From positions 62,001 to 126,000 of the forward strand of contig NZ_JADJDO010000001.1 in assembly GCF_016702655.1 (NCBI RefSeq): DNA of 64,000 nucleotides, read 5' to 3'. A program made the position numbers and the translations under genes. This DNA is from Ideonella sp. (lineage in GTDB: Bacteria; Pseudomonadota; Gammaproteobacteria; Burkholderiales; Burkholderiaceae_C). Positions 56,314 to 64,000 of this stretch are shown here, one piece after another (positions within the stretch are counted from its first letter, which is position 1; each line of letters starts with the position of its first letter). The notes under the pieces are model-generated. The model was not told the origin of the DNA, ran no database searches, and saw only the letters and a list, made by a program, of their open reading frames with translations.

Positions 56314-56389
56314 AAAGCATCATCTGCCGAGGCCCGCTTCACAACCACATGAAGCGCGGCCCTCGGCCCCCAAAGCAGCATCACGCTGC
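56314..56389 (+). promoter_or_regulatory. Duplicated operator-like element before the aminotransferase gene (copy 1)
   Basis: AAAGCATCATCTGCC (56314-56328) is followed 61 bp later (start to start) by GCAGCATCACGCTGC (56375-56389), an inverted repeat GCAGC-N5-GCTGC. The same two motifs, 60 bp apart, occur at 58411-58485. The end is 50 bp before the aminotransferase start. An Lrp gene lies between the two target genes, and Lrp proteins bind arrays of 15-bp imperfect palindromes, so this is probably an Lrp-controlled promoter. Confidence 0.7.
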
Positions 56390-56439
56390 GCGGCCCCGCA
56401 CTTAAGCTCTTCGGCACGACGACACACCCGACACCGCCG

Positions 56440-57829
56440 ATGAACACGAACCGCCTCGATGAACTTGCCGCGCTCGACCGCGCGCACCTCGTCCACCCCG
56501 TCGCCGCATGGCGCCAGCACGAAGCACGCGGCCCGCTGCTGCTGACCGGCGCGCGCGGCGCCTGGCTCACCGACGCACACGGCCACGAATTGCTGGACGC
56601 CTTCGCCGGCCTGTGGTGCGTGAACGTCGGCTACGGCCAGGACAGCGTGGTGCAGGCCGCCACCGCGCAGCTGCGCCAGCTGCCCTACGCCACCGGCTAC
56701 TTCGGCTTCGCCAGCGAGCCGGCGATCCGCCTGGCCGCCAAGCTGGCTGAGATCACGCCCGCCTCGCTGACGCGCGCCTACCTGACGCTCGGCGGCTCGG
56801 AGGCGGTGGACGCCGCGGTGCGCTTCATCGTGCAGTACTGGAACGCACGCGGCCGGCCGACCAAGAAGCACTTCATCGCGCTGGAGCGCGGTTACCACGG
56901 CTCGTCGTCCACCGGCGCCGGGCTGACCGCGCTGCCGGTCTTCCACCGCGGCTTCGATCTGCCGCTGGCCACGCAGCACCACATCACCTCGCCCAACCCC
57001 TACCGCCACCCGCAGGGCGGCGACGCCCAGGCGTTGATCGCGGCCTCGGTGCAGTCGCTGCGCGACAAGGTGGCCGAACTCGGCGCCGACAACGTGGCGG
57101 CGTTCTTCTGCGAGCCGATCCAGGGCTCGGGCGGCGTCATCGTGCCGCCGGCCGGCTGGCTGAAGGCGATGCGCGATGCGGCGCGCGAGCTCGGCATCCT
57201 GTTCGTCGTCGACGAGGTCATCACCGGCTTCGGCCGCACCGGGCCGATGTTCGCCTGCGACGCCGAGGGCGTGCAGCCCGACCTGATGACGCTGGCCAAG
57301 GGCCTGACCTCGGGCTACGTGCCGATGGGCGCGACCATGCTGTCGGAGGAGGTCTACGCGACCATCGCCGACGGTGCGCCCGCCGGCGCGCCGATCGGCC
57401 ACGGTGCCACCTACTCGGCGCACCCGGTCGGCGCCGCGGTGGCGCTGGAAGTGCTGCGCCTGTACCAGGAAGGCGGCGTGCTCGCCAATGGGCAGCGCGT
57501 CGCGCCGCGTTTCGCCGCCGGGCTGGAGGCACTGCGCGCGCATCCGCTGGTCGGCGACGCGCGCCACCGCGGCCTGCTCGGCGCGCTGGAGCTGGTGAGC
57601 GACAAGTCCACCAAGCGGGCCTTCGACCCCGCGCTCGGCCTGCCCGACCGCGTCTTCGCCGCCGCCTGGCGCAACGGCGTTGTCTTCCGCTGCTTCGGCG
57701 ACGGCGACGCTCGGCTTCGCGCCGGCGCTCACCTACACCGAAGCCGAGTTCGACCAGCTTTTCGCACGCTTGACGCGCACACTGGACGACGTGCTGGCTG
57801 AAGCCGAGGTGAGAGCGGCGCTGGCATGA
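56440..57829 (+). pseudogene. Class III aminotransferase, frameshift near the C-terminus
   Basis: This is a ~460-residue PLP omega-aminotransferase. GAWLTDAHGHELLDAFAGLW is the typical start, and YLTLGGSEAVDAAVRFIVQY, IALERGYHGSSSTGAG, VVDEVITGFGRTG and LAKGLTSGYVPMGA (PLP Lys) follow. Near 57705 one extra base shifts the frame; the expected end LGFAPALTYTEAEFDQLFAR with VLAEAEVRAALA is present in the next frame, ending at 57829. The family moves an amino group from beta-alanine, GABA, polyamines or similar to pyruvate. The Lrp gene starts 36 bp later. Confidence 0.85.
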
Positions 57830-57865
57830 GAATGCCGGTACCCGCCTGACTTCGCGAGCATCGCC

Positions 57866-58363
57866 ATGAGTGAAGCCTTCAAGCTCGACCGCCTGGACCT
57901 GCGCATCCTGATGCAGCTGCAGAAGAACGGCCGCATGACCAATGTCGATCTGGCCGACGCCGTGAGCCTGTCGCCCAGCCCTTGCCTGATCCGCGTGAAG
58001 CGGCTCGAACAGGCCGGCTACATCGCGGGCTACGGCGCCCATCTGCGGCTGGAGAAGCTGGGCGACACGCTGACCGTGTTCACCGAGGTCACGCTCAACG
58101 ACCACCACCGCGAGGACTTCTTCCGTTTCGAGACCGCGATCCGCGACGTCGACGAGATCATGGAGTGCGACCAGGTCAGCGGCGGCTACGACTACCTGCT
58201 GCGCTTTTTGACGCGCGGCGTCAACCACTACCAGCAGGTCATCGAAGGCCTGCTCGAGCGCAACATCGGCATCGAGAAGTACTTCAGCTACATCGTCATC
58301 AAGTCGCCGTTCGTCAAGACGCATTGCGCGATCGAGAAGCTGTTCCCCGAGCGCGCGGCTTGA
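57866..58363 (+). CDS. Lrp/AsnC-family transcriptional regulator
   Basis: This 165-residue regulator has the N-terminal helix-turn-helix (LDRLDLRILMQLQKNGRMTN, LADAVSLSPSPCLIRVKRLE) and a C-terminal RAM ligand domain (DVDEIMECDQVSGGYDYLLR). Such proteins sense an amino acid and control its metabolism. It lies between an aminotransferase and a cyclodeaminase-family gene, both preceded by the same palindromic element, so it is the likely regulator of both. Confidence 0.92.
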   Translation: MSEAFKLDRLDLRILMQLQKNGRMTNVDLADAVSLSPSPCLIRVKRLEQAGYIAGYGAHLRLEKLGDTLTVFTEVTLNDHHREDFFRFETAIRDVDEIMECDQVSGGYDYLLRFLTRGVNHYQQVIEGLLERNIGIEKYFSYIVIKSPFVKTHCAIEKLFPERAA

Positions 58364-58410
58364 GTGCTGTCACGCGGCCCCTGGGCCGAAGTGATCCGGC
58401 CCGCGCCACA

Positions 58411-58485
58411 AAAGCATCATCTGCCAGGGCCCGCTCGAGAACCGCAAGAACCTTGGCGTCGAGCCCGAATGCAGCATCACGCTGC
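58411..58485 (+). promoter_or_regulatory. Duplicated operator-like element before the cyclodeaminase-family gene (copy 2)
   Basis: AAAGCATCATCTGCC (58411-58425) and GCAGCATCACGCTGC (58471-58485) are identical to the motifs at 56314 and 56375, with nearly the same spacing. Partial matches continue between and after them (GGGCCCGCT, GCACGA). It is 139 bp upstream of the start at 58625. The conservation outside coding sequence points to regulation by the Lrp protein encoded just before it. Confidence 0.7.
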
Positions 58486-58624
58486 GGCGGTGTGCAGGTA
58501 ATCTCGTCAGCACGATCACGGCACCGCAAGCGGCTGGGCGCGCCGATGGTCCTGCTGGCCGACCGCGCGCGGCGCCATCGAGAGCAGCCCGCACCAGCCC
58601 TTGATTCATGGAGAGATCACACCG

Positions 58625-59620
58625 ATGAAGACGCTGTTGCTGAACAAGCAGGATGTAGGAGGCCTGATTTCGATGAAGGAAGTCATCGGCACGGTGGAGG
58701 AGGCGTACAAGGCCTTCAACAGCGGCCAGGTGAATCAACCGCCGTATACATGCATCCACCTCCCGCCACCCCGGGGCGAAATCGACTTCAAGCTGGGCTA
58801 CTGCGAGGCCAACGAGATCATCTCGATGAAGGCCTCGTCCGGGGGGTTCCCGAACAACCCCACCGAGCACGGCGTGCCCAGCGGCATGGGAACCATCCTG
58901 CTGTTCGACGCCAGAACCTGCGCGCTCATCTGCGTGATGGACGGCAGCCTCATCACCGGCCTGAGAACAGGCGCCGCCGGAGCCGTTTCGGTGAAGGCGC
59001 TGGCCCGCAAGAACGCGAAGACCATCACCTCCATCGGGACCGGTAATCAGGCCCGGATGCAGATCCGCGCGATCCGGGAGGTGATGACGATCGAAACCAT
59101 CCATGCCTGGGACCACCACCCCCAGACACTCGCCCAATACAAGGCCGACATCGAGCGCGAGTTCGGCATCCCGGTGGTGATGGCCCGCTCTAAACAAGAC
59201 GCGGTGGAACAGGCAGACATCCTCGTCACCACCACCCGCGGCAAAGGCTCGCTGGTGGAAGCCGCCTGGGTTCGACCCGGCACGCATATCGTCGCCATCG
59301 GCACGGACACGCAAGGCAAGCAGGAGTTCGAGCCGGAGATTTTCAGGAACGCCAAGATCGTCAACGATTCGATCGCTCAGTGCGTCGAGAAGGGCGAAAC
59401 CTGGCACCCGCTGCACAAGAACATCATCAGCAAGGACGACATCCACGCCGAGATCGGCGAGATCCTGCTGGGCAAGAAGCCGGGGCGCGAGACCGACGAC
59501 GAGATCACGATCTTCGACTCCACGGGCATGGCGATCCAGGACAACACGACGTCGAACCTGATCTATCGCAACGCCATCGCCAGCAACACCGGCACGGCCT
59601 TCGAGTTCATTCGATCATGA
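58625..59620 (+). CDS. Ornithine cyclodeaminase/mu-crystallin-family protein (possible imine reductase)
   Basis: This 331-residue protein has the family layout: a substrate-binding half with SMKASSGGFPNNPTEHGVPS and an NAD(P)-binding half with ITSIGTGNQARMQIRAIREV. LITGLRTGAAGAVSVKALAR is the family core. Relatives include ornithine cyclodeaminase, alanine dehydrogenase, EutC and the iminosuccinate reductase BhcD. It overlaps by 4 bp with a PLP dehydratase gene, which favours reduction of an imine made by that enzyme, as in BhcB/BhcD or EutB/EutC. The start MKTLLLNKQ at 58625 follows GAGAGATC; the frame opens 8 codons earlier. Confidence 0.82.
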   Translation: MKTLLLNKQDVGGLISMKEVIGTVEEAYKAFNSGQVNQPPYTCIHLPPPRGEIDFKLGYCEANEIISMKASSGGFPNNPTEHGVPSGMGTILLFDARTCALICVMDGSLITGLRTGAAGAVSVKALARKNAKTITSIGTGNQARMQIRAIREVMTIETIHAWDHHPQTLAQYKADIEREFGIPVVMARSKQDAVEQADILVTTTRGKGSLVEAAWVRPGTHIVAIGTDTQGKQEFEPEIFRNAKIVNDSIAQCVEKGETWHPLHKNIISKDDIHAEIGEILLGKKPGRETDDEITIFDSTGMAIQDNTTSNLIYRNAIASNTGTAFEFIRS

Positions 59621-60597
59621 CGCCCCTGCTCGAGCACCCCACCCTGCGCGACATCCACCAGGCACGGGAGCGGCTGAAGCCGCACATCCGGCACACGCCC
59701 TTGCTGCGCGCCGAGAGAATGGAGCCCGCCCTCGGGTGCGAGGTGTACCTCAAACCCGAGACGCTGCAGATCACCGGGGCCTTCAAGATCCGGGGCGCGC
59801 TGAACAAGGCCCTGTCGCTGCCCCGCGCGGCCATTGCCTACGGCATCATCGCCACGTCTTCAGGCAACCATGCCCAGGGGCTGGCCTACGCAGCGCGGAT
59901 GCTGGGTGTCAAGGCGCTTCTGGTGGTGCCCGTCACCACCCCGAAGATCAAGGTGGAGAACACCCGGGCGCTCGGCGCCGAGGTGATTCTGTTCGACGGC
60001 GACACCGCGGCGCGATGGAAACGGGTTTACGAGATCGCGGCAGAAAACCACTACGCCGTCGTGCACGCATTCGAGGACCCGATGGTCATGGCGGGCCAGG
60101 GAACCATTGGCTGCGAAATCCTGGAAGACCTGGCCGACGTGGACACCGTCATCATCCCCATGGGCGGCGGGGGTCTCATCTCCGGCATTGCCACCGCCAT
60201 CAAGGAAACCAGACCCTCCGTGCGGGTGGTGGGCGCGGAGCCAGCGCTGACCCCCAAGTACTTCCATAGCCGCATCAACAAGGAGCGCACCTCGCTGCCG
60301 CTGAAGAACACGATCGCCGACGGTTTGCGAATCAGTGTGCCGGGCCAGAACCCCTACCCCATCATCGAAAGGTACGTCGATGAGATCGTGCTGGTGGAGG
60401 ACGAACACATCATCGAGGGCATGCGCATGCTGGCCAAGGACGCCAAGCTGATCGCGGAGCCCGCTGCCTCGATCGGCATTGGCGCCTTGCTGGCGGGTGG
60501 ACTCACGGTGACGCCGCAGGAAAGAGTCTGTGTGGTGTTGACAGGCGGCAACTGGGATCTGTGCGACCTTGCCAAGGTCTTTGATGGGGTGAGTTGA
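59617..60597 (+). CDS. PLP-dependent threonine/3-hydroxyaspartate dehydratase-type enzyme
   Basis: This 326-residue fold-type II PLP enzyme has the cofactor Lys in LQITGAFKIRGALNKALS, the substrate loop TSSGNHAQGLAYAARMLG and the phosphate-binding GGGGLISGIATAIK. It lacks the C-terminal ACT regulatory domain of biosynthetic IlvA, so it is catabolic. Candidate substrates are threonine/serine, beta-hydroxyaspartate (BhcB) or the hydroxyectoine route (EutB). Coupling to the cyclodeaminase-fold gene favours the last two. An aspartase lies 2.4 kb downstream. Confidence 0.85.
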   Translation: MTPLLEHPTLRDIHQARERLKPHIRHTPLLRAERMEPALGCEVYLKPETLQITGAFKIRGALNKALSLPRAAIAYGIIATSSGNHAQGLAYAARMLGVKALLVVPVTTPKIKVENTRALGAEVILFDGDTAARWKRVYEIAAENHYAVVHAFEDPMVMAGQGTIGCEILEDLADVDTVIIPMGGGGLISGIATAIKETRPSVRVVGAEPALTPKYFHSRINKERTSLPLKNTIADGLRISVPGQNPYPIIERYVDEIVLVEDEHIIEGMRMLAKDAKLIAEPAASIGIGALLAGGLTVTPQERVCVVLTGGNWDLCDLAKVFDGVS

Positions 60598-60744
60598 TCG
60601 CTCTTGGGTTTGGCGGTGCTGGCCTCGGGCCTGCGCTGCGGCACCACGCTGCGGCAGTGCGCACGCAACCGGCAAGACGCACTTCATCGCGCGCGGCTGC
60701 CCGATGGCCTCAGAATCAGGTGCCATGGCATCCCCAGATTGATC

Positions 60745-61437
60745 ATGAGCGTTCAAAACGGCGTGTTGAGGCTGTCGCTCAACCGACCTGATAAGCTGAA
60801 CGCCATTGACAACGATCTGTCGCGCGACCTGTTGTCCGCGTTGACGGCGGCGAGCAGCGATCCATCAGTACGGGTGGTCGTTGTCAACGGCAACGGAAGG
60901 GCGTTCTGTGCCGGGCGGGACATTTCGGCTGCACCTACCGACGAGGACCTTGTACTTGTCCAAGCCGTCTCGAAGGCCATCGTCGACTTGGACAAGCCCG
61001 TGATCGCGGCCGTGCACGGATGGACCGTCGGAGCCGGGCTGGAGTGGATGCTCAATGCCGACGTTGTGATTGCCTCGTCGAGCGCTCGGTTCAAGTTGCC
61101 CGAGGCATCCATCGGCGTGTTCGTGACGGGCGGCCTCACCGCGACGCTCGCGGCTTACGCGGGGCTCGCGCGTTCCAAGGCACTCATGCTGCTCGGCGAG
61201 GAGTTCTCGTCGACGCAAGCGCAGGCGTGGGGGCTGGTGTGGCGTGTCGTGGCGCCGGACCAGCTCGATTCGGAGTCTCGACGTGTGGCCGACCAGGTCG
61301 CCTCGCTCCGACCGGAGGTTGTGAGTCAGTACAAGCGCGTGCTCAACGCGGTGGGTTTGCCCAACTTCCATCGTGCCATTGAACTGGAGAGCGAGGCCCA
61401 ACGAGCCATTGCCGGCCAACAGGCATCTCCGGGGTAA
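60745..61437 (+). CDS. Enoyl-CoA hydratase/isomerase family protein
   Basis: This 230-residue crotonase-fold protein begins VQNGVLRLSLNRPDKLNAID, the usual first segment. The oxyanion-hole loops are GRAFCAGRDISAAPTDE and VHGWTVGAGLEWMLNADVVI. The Glu position after PEASIGVFVTGG is consistent with the hydratase group, but the reaction is not certain. The start at 60745 is slightly short compared with the family. It is 147 bp after the dehydratase gene. Confidence 0.85.
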   Translation: MSVQNGVLRLSLNRPDKLNAIDNDLSRDLLSALTAASSDPSVRVVVVNGNGRAFCAGRDISAAPTDEDLVLVQAVSKAIVDLDKPVIAAVHGWTVGAGLEWMLNADVVIASSSARFKLPEASIGVFVTGGLTATLAAYAGLARSKALMLLGEEFSSTQAQAWGLVWRVVAPDQLDSESRRVADQVASLRPEVVSQYKRVLNAVGLPNFHRAIELESEAQRAIAGQQASPG

Positions 61438-61500
61438 CCCTTCCCGCGATGGTGAGAGTGTCGGCTCTGGGACCATGCCGTGTACGTCCGGTACTGGCCG

Positions 61501-61554
61501 AGGAGCCCCAAACTTCCATTCGTCGACGGCCAGTACAACGGCCGCTGTGTGCCC
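61501..61554 (-). repeat. Dispersed intergenic repeat, copy C (partial)
   Basis: On the minus strand this stretch (CAGCGGCC, CCGTCGACGAATGGAAG, GGGGCTCCT) matches 30636-30688, the second half of copy A, with a few differences. It lies between the convergent hydratase and M20 genes. The rest of the 230-bp gap holds nothing I recognise. Confidence 0.5.
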
Positions 61555-61669
61555 AAAGCGCAGATTGCTTCTCCATGGGATTGAACGCAATGCGCATGAC
61601 GCAGCGTGCGAGCGCCCGAGGGCCGACCACCCGCAGTCGTCTGCGCGCCAACGACATGTGTAGGTCGCC

Positions 61670-62836
61670 CTACGCGGACAGCGCCATCTCGGCCACCGCG
61701 CAGAACCAGCGCACGCCGTGCGGCAGCGCGTCGTCGTTGAAGTCGTAGCAGGGGTGGTGCAGCGGGCGTTCGACGCCGCCCTGGCCGAGCCAGAGGTAGG
61801 CGCCGGGCCGCTGGCGCAGCATGAACGCGAAGTCCTCGGAGGTGAACGCCGGCCGCGGCGCCTGCGTCGCCTGCAGGCCGGCAGCCTCGGCAGCCTGCAG
61901 CGCGAGCCGCGCTTGCGCCTCGGTGTTCACGGTCGCCGGGTAGTAGCGGTGGTACGTCACGCCGGCCTCGACACCATGCGCCAGCGCGGTGCCCGCGGCC
62001 GCATCGCGCAGCGCGGCCTCGATGCGGTCCTGCGCCTCGGCATCGAAGCTGCGCACCGTGCCGGTGACGGTGGCCTCGGCGGGCAGCACGTTGTGGCTGC
62101 TGCCGCCGTGCACTTGGGTGACGGACAGCACCGCCGATTCGGCCGGGTCGATGCGGCGCGCGACGATGGTGTTGAGCTGCCCCACGAGCTGGCTCGCCGC
62201 GAGCAGCACGTCGGGCGTGCGGTGCGGCTGCGCGGCATGGCCGCCGCGGCCGCGCAGCACGATGTCGAAACGGTCGGCCGCGGCCATGATCGGGCCCGCT
62301 CGCGTCTGCGCATGGCCCAGCGGCAGGTCGGGCCAGTTGTGCAGCGCATACACCGCGTCGCAGGGGAAGCGCTCGAACAGGCCCTCTTCGACCATCACGC
62401 GCGCACCGCCGCGGCCTTCTTCGGCCGGCTGGAAGATGAAGTGCACCGTGCCGTCGAAGCGTCGCGTGCGCGCGAGCTGGCGCGCCGCACCGAGCAGCAT
62501 CGCGGTGTGGCCGTCGTGGCCGCAGCCGTGGTGCACGCCGCCGATCCGGCTCGAATAGCCGAGGCGCGACTGCTCGGCGATCGGCAACGCATCCATGTCG
62601 GCGCGCAGGCCCACCGCGCGGGCGCTGCTGCCGTGGCGCAGCGTGCCGACGACGCCGGTGCCGGCCAGCCCCTCGTGCACTTCCAGCCCCAGCAGACGCA
62701 ACGAAGCGGCGACGATGCCGGCCGTGCGCCGCTCCTCGAACGCGAGCTCGGGGTGCGCGTGCAGGTCGCGCCGCAGCGCGACGAGATCGGGAAGCAGGTC
62801 GTCGATGTTGTCCGGACCCATGTATTGCTGCGCCAT
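61670..62836 (-). CDS. M20-family amidohydrolase (hippurate hydrolase/aminoacylase type)
   Basis: This 388-residue di-metal peptidase-fold enzyme starts LLPDLVALRRDLHAHPELAF. The metal ligands are in HHGCGHDGHTAMLLGAAR and FQPAEEGRGGARVMVEEG, with the later His in AFTSEDFAFMLRQRPGAYLW. The dimerisation domain carries GGHAAQPHRTPDVLLAASQL. The family hydrolyses N-acyl amino acids such as hippurate, releasing the amino acid. The start MAQQYMG at 62836 is chosen because the frame is open, but not homologous, far upstream. It is divergent from the aspartase gene. Confidence 0.9.
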   Translation of the reverse strand: MAQQYMGPDNIDDLLPDLVALRRDLHAHPELAFEERRTAGIVAASLRLLGLEVHEGLAGTGVVGTLRHGSSARAVGLRADMDALPIAEQSRLGYSSRIGGVHHGCGHDGHTAMLLGAARQLARTRRFDGTVHFIFQPAEEGRGGARVMVEEGLFERFPCDAVYALHNWPDLPLGHAQTRAGPIMAAADRFDIVLRGRGGHAAQPHRTPDVLLAASQLVGQLNTIVARRIDPAESAVLSVTQVHGGSSHNVLPAEATVTGTVRSFDAEAQDRIEAALRDAAAGTALAHGVEAGVTYHRYYPATVNTEAQARLALQAAEAAGLQATQAPRPAFTSEDFAFMLRQRPGAYLWLGQGGVERPLHHPCYDFNDDALPHGVRWFCAVAEMALSA

Positions 62837-63004
62837 CGCGCTCCGTAGGCTGATGCCGCAGCTTAAGCGCGAGTGCCCGGTGCAAGTTGCCGTTGTGTTG
62901 CGCCAGTTCGGCAGCCTCGTGCGCTTGTCGGGCGCAGTCCGGCAGTTCCCGCGGCCGATCGCGGCCGAGAATTTGTGTCCCGCCACGACACGACCGGCCC
63001 TGCG

Positions 63005-64000
63005 ATGAACGATTCGACCACCCGCCAGGAAAGCGACTTCCTCGGCACCCGCAGCATCCCGGCCGCCGCCTACTGGGGCGTGCACACGGCGCGCGCGGTC
63101 GAGAACTTTCCGATCTCGGGCCAGCCGCTGTCGTGCATGCCGGAGCTGGTGCGCTCGCTCGCCTTCGTCAAGAAGGCGGCGGCGCAGGCGAATGTCACCC
63201 TCGGCGTGCTCGACGCCGAGCGCGCGGGCTTCATCGCCAACGCCTGTGACGATCTGATCGCCGGGCGGCTGCACGAGCAGTTCGTCGTCGACGTGATCCA
63301 GGGCGGTGCCGGCACCTCGACCAACATGAATGCGAACGAGGTGATCGCCAACCGCGCGCTCGAGCTGATGGGGCAAGCGCGCGGCAGCTACGAGGTGCTG
63401 CATCCGAACGACCACGTCAACGCGTCGCAGAGCACCAACGACGTGTACCCGACCGCGCTTCGAATGGCGGCGTGGCTCGGCATCGGCGACCTGCTGCGCG
63501 AGATGGCGGCGCTGCGCGAGGCCTTCGAGGCCAAGGCCGCCGAGTTCGCCGACGTGCTGAAGATCGGCCGCACCCAGCTGCAGGACGCCGTGCCGATGAC
63601 GCTCGGCCAGGAGTTGATGGCGTTCGCGGTGATGATCGGCGAGGACGAGCAACGCCTGGACGAGGCGCGCGCGCTGCTGACCGAGGTCAATCTGGGCGCG
63701 ACGGCCGTCGGCACCGGCATCAACGCGCCGGCCGGCTACGTGGAGACGGTGGTGCCGCTGCTGGCGCGGATCAGCGGCGTGCCGGTGGCGAGCGCGGCCC
63801 ACCTCGTGGAGGCGACGCAGGATGCCGGCGCCTTCGTCCAGGTGTCGGGCGTGCTCAAGCGCGTGGCCTGCAAGCTGTCCAAGACCTGCCACGACCTGCG
63901 GCTGCTGTCGTCCGGGCCGCAGGCGGGCTTCGGCGACATCCTGCTGCCGCCGCGACAGGCCGGCTCGTCGATCATGCCGGGCAAGGTGAATCCGGTGATC
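63005..64000 (+). CDS. aspA: Aspartate ammonia-lyase, N-terminal part
   Basis: The coding frame starts at 63005 (MNDSTTRQESDFLGTRSIPA) and is open to the right edge: 332 codons of about 470. The fumarase/aspartase superfamily motifs are GAGTSTNMNANEVIANRALE, HPNDHVNASQSTNDVYPTAL, TQLQDAVPMTLGQE and the signature GSSIMPGKVNPVI. The first and last favour aspartase over fumarase. It converts aspartate to fumarate and ammonia. If the upstream pair makes aspartate from hydroxyaspartate, this would feed the product into the TCA cycle. Confidence 0.9.
   Translation, partial: MNDSTTRQESDFLGTRSIPAAAYWGVHTARAVENFPISGQPLSCMPELVRSLAFVKKAAAQANVTLGVLDAERAGFIANACDDLIAGRLHEQFVVDVIQGGAGTSTNMNANEVIANRALELMGQARGSYEVLHPNDHVNASQSTNDVYPTALRMAAWLGIGDLLREMAALREAFEAKAAEFADVLKIGRTQLQDAVPMTLGQELMAFAVMIGEDEQRLDEARALLTEVNLGATAVGTGINAPAGYVETVVPLLARISGVPVASAAHLVEATQDAGAFVQVSGVLKRVACKLSKTCHDLRLLSSGPQAGFGDILLPPRQAGSSIMPGKVNPVI

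Noticed and set aside
1..64000. tRNA or rRNA genes
   Set aside because: Scanning the gaps by eye I found no TTCGAATC-type T-loop with matching cloverleaf and no rRNA sequence; a tRNAscan run would be decisive.

Overview
The window is GC-rich, tightly packed bacterial chromosome. Gene content and operon style (Mo-hydroxylase and CobW, UbiD decarboxylase, PbrR/CadR-type MerR with Czc efflux, Lrp/AsnC regulators, several PIN toxins) fit a Burkholderiales betaproteobacterium of the Rubrivivax/Methylibium/Leptothrix/Variovorax type. That placement is inference from protein style; no rRNA or tRNA gene was seen.

Layout. 1-5.6 kb: end of an 8-oxoguanine-deaminase-like amidohydrolase, then an overlapping operon for a three-subunit molybdenum hydroxylase and a CobW GTPase. 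5.6-7.8 kb: a ubiX remnant followed by a decayed IS4/IS1634-type element. 7.9-9.3 kb: two AbrB/PIN toxin-antitoxin pairs. 9.4-12.7 kb: UbiD-type decarboxylase with two paralogous metal-dependent amidohydrolases, one lacking the N-terminal HxH metal motif. 13-16.3 kb: permease fragment, Ser/Thr kinase with a small partner, and a second transposase remnant. 16.4-26.1 kb: one long minus-strand operon (HAD hydrolase, PuuB-like oxidase, dipeptide-type ABC transporter with a broken binding protein, tartrate/malate-type dehydrogenase, GabD). 26.5-28.8 kb: GNAT, 2-hydroxyacid dehydrogenase and a ParE/RHH pair. 29-30.6 kb: APC permease. 30.8-42.9 kb: heavy-metal island. 43.3-46.6 kb: YtcJ-like lipoprotein amidohydrolase and a LuxR regulator. 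46.8-50.4 kb: aldehyde dehydrogenase, bicupin and FAD oxidoreductase. 50.4-55.8 kb: frameshifted type III restriction-modification system and a FitAB-like pair. 56.4-64 kb: amino-acid catabolism (class III aminotransferase, Lrp, ornithine-cyclodeaminase-fold reductase, PLP dehydratase, enoyl-CoA hydratase, M20 hydrolase, aspartase).

How the parts connect. Two unrelated operons (reading down from 26.08 kb and up from 46.77 kb) carry nearly the same ~120-bp leader. Each encodes an FAD amine/amino-acid oxidoreductase and an aldehyde dehydrogenase, so they look like one regulon for an imported nitrogen compound. A second duplicated element, with the inverted repeat GCAGC-N5-GCTGC, lies upstream of both the aminotransferase and the cyclodeaminase genes on either side of an Lrp gene, and is probably its operator. 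The metal island has a MerR promoter with the diagnostic 19-bp spacer in front of the P-type ATPase.

Many genes are interrupted by single-base indels while both parts of the protein remain conserved. This may be assembly error as much as decay; the ubiX fragment and the 16-kb transposase remnant are clearer cases of real decay.
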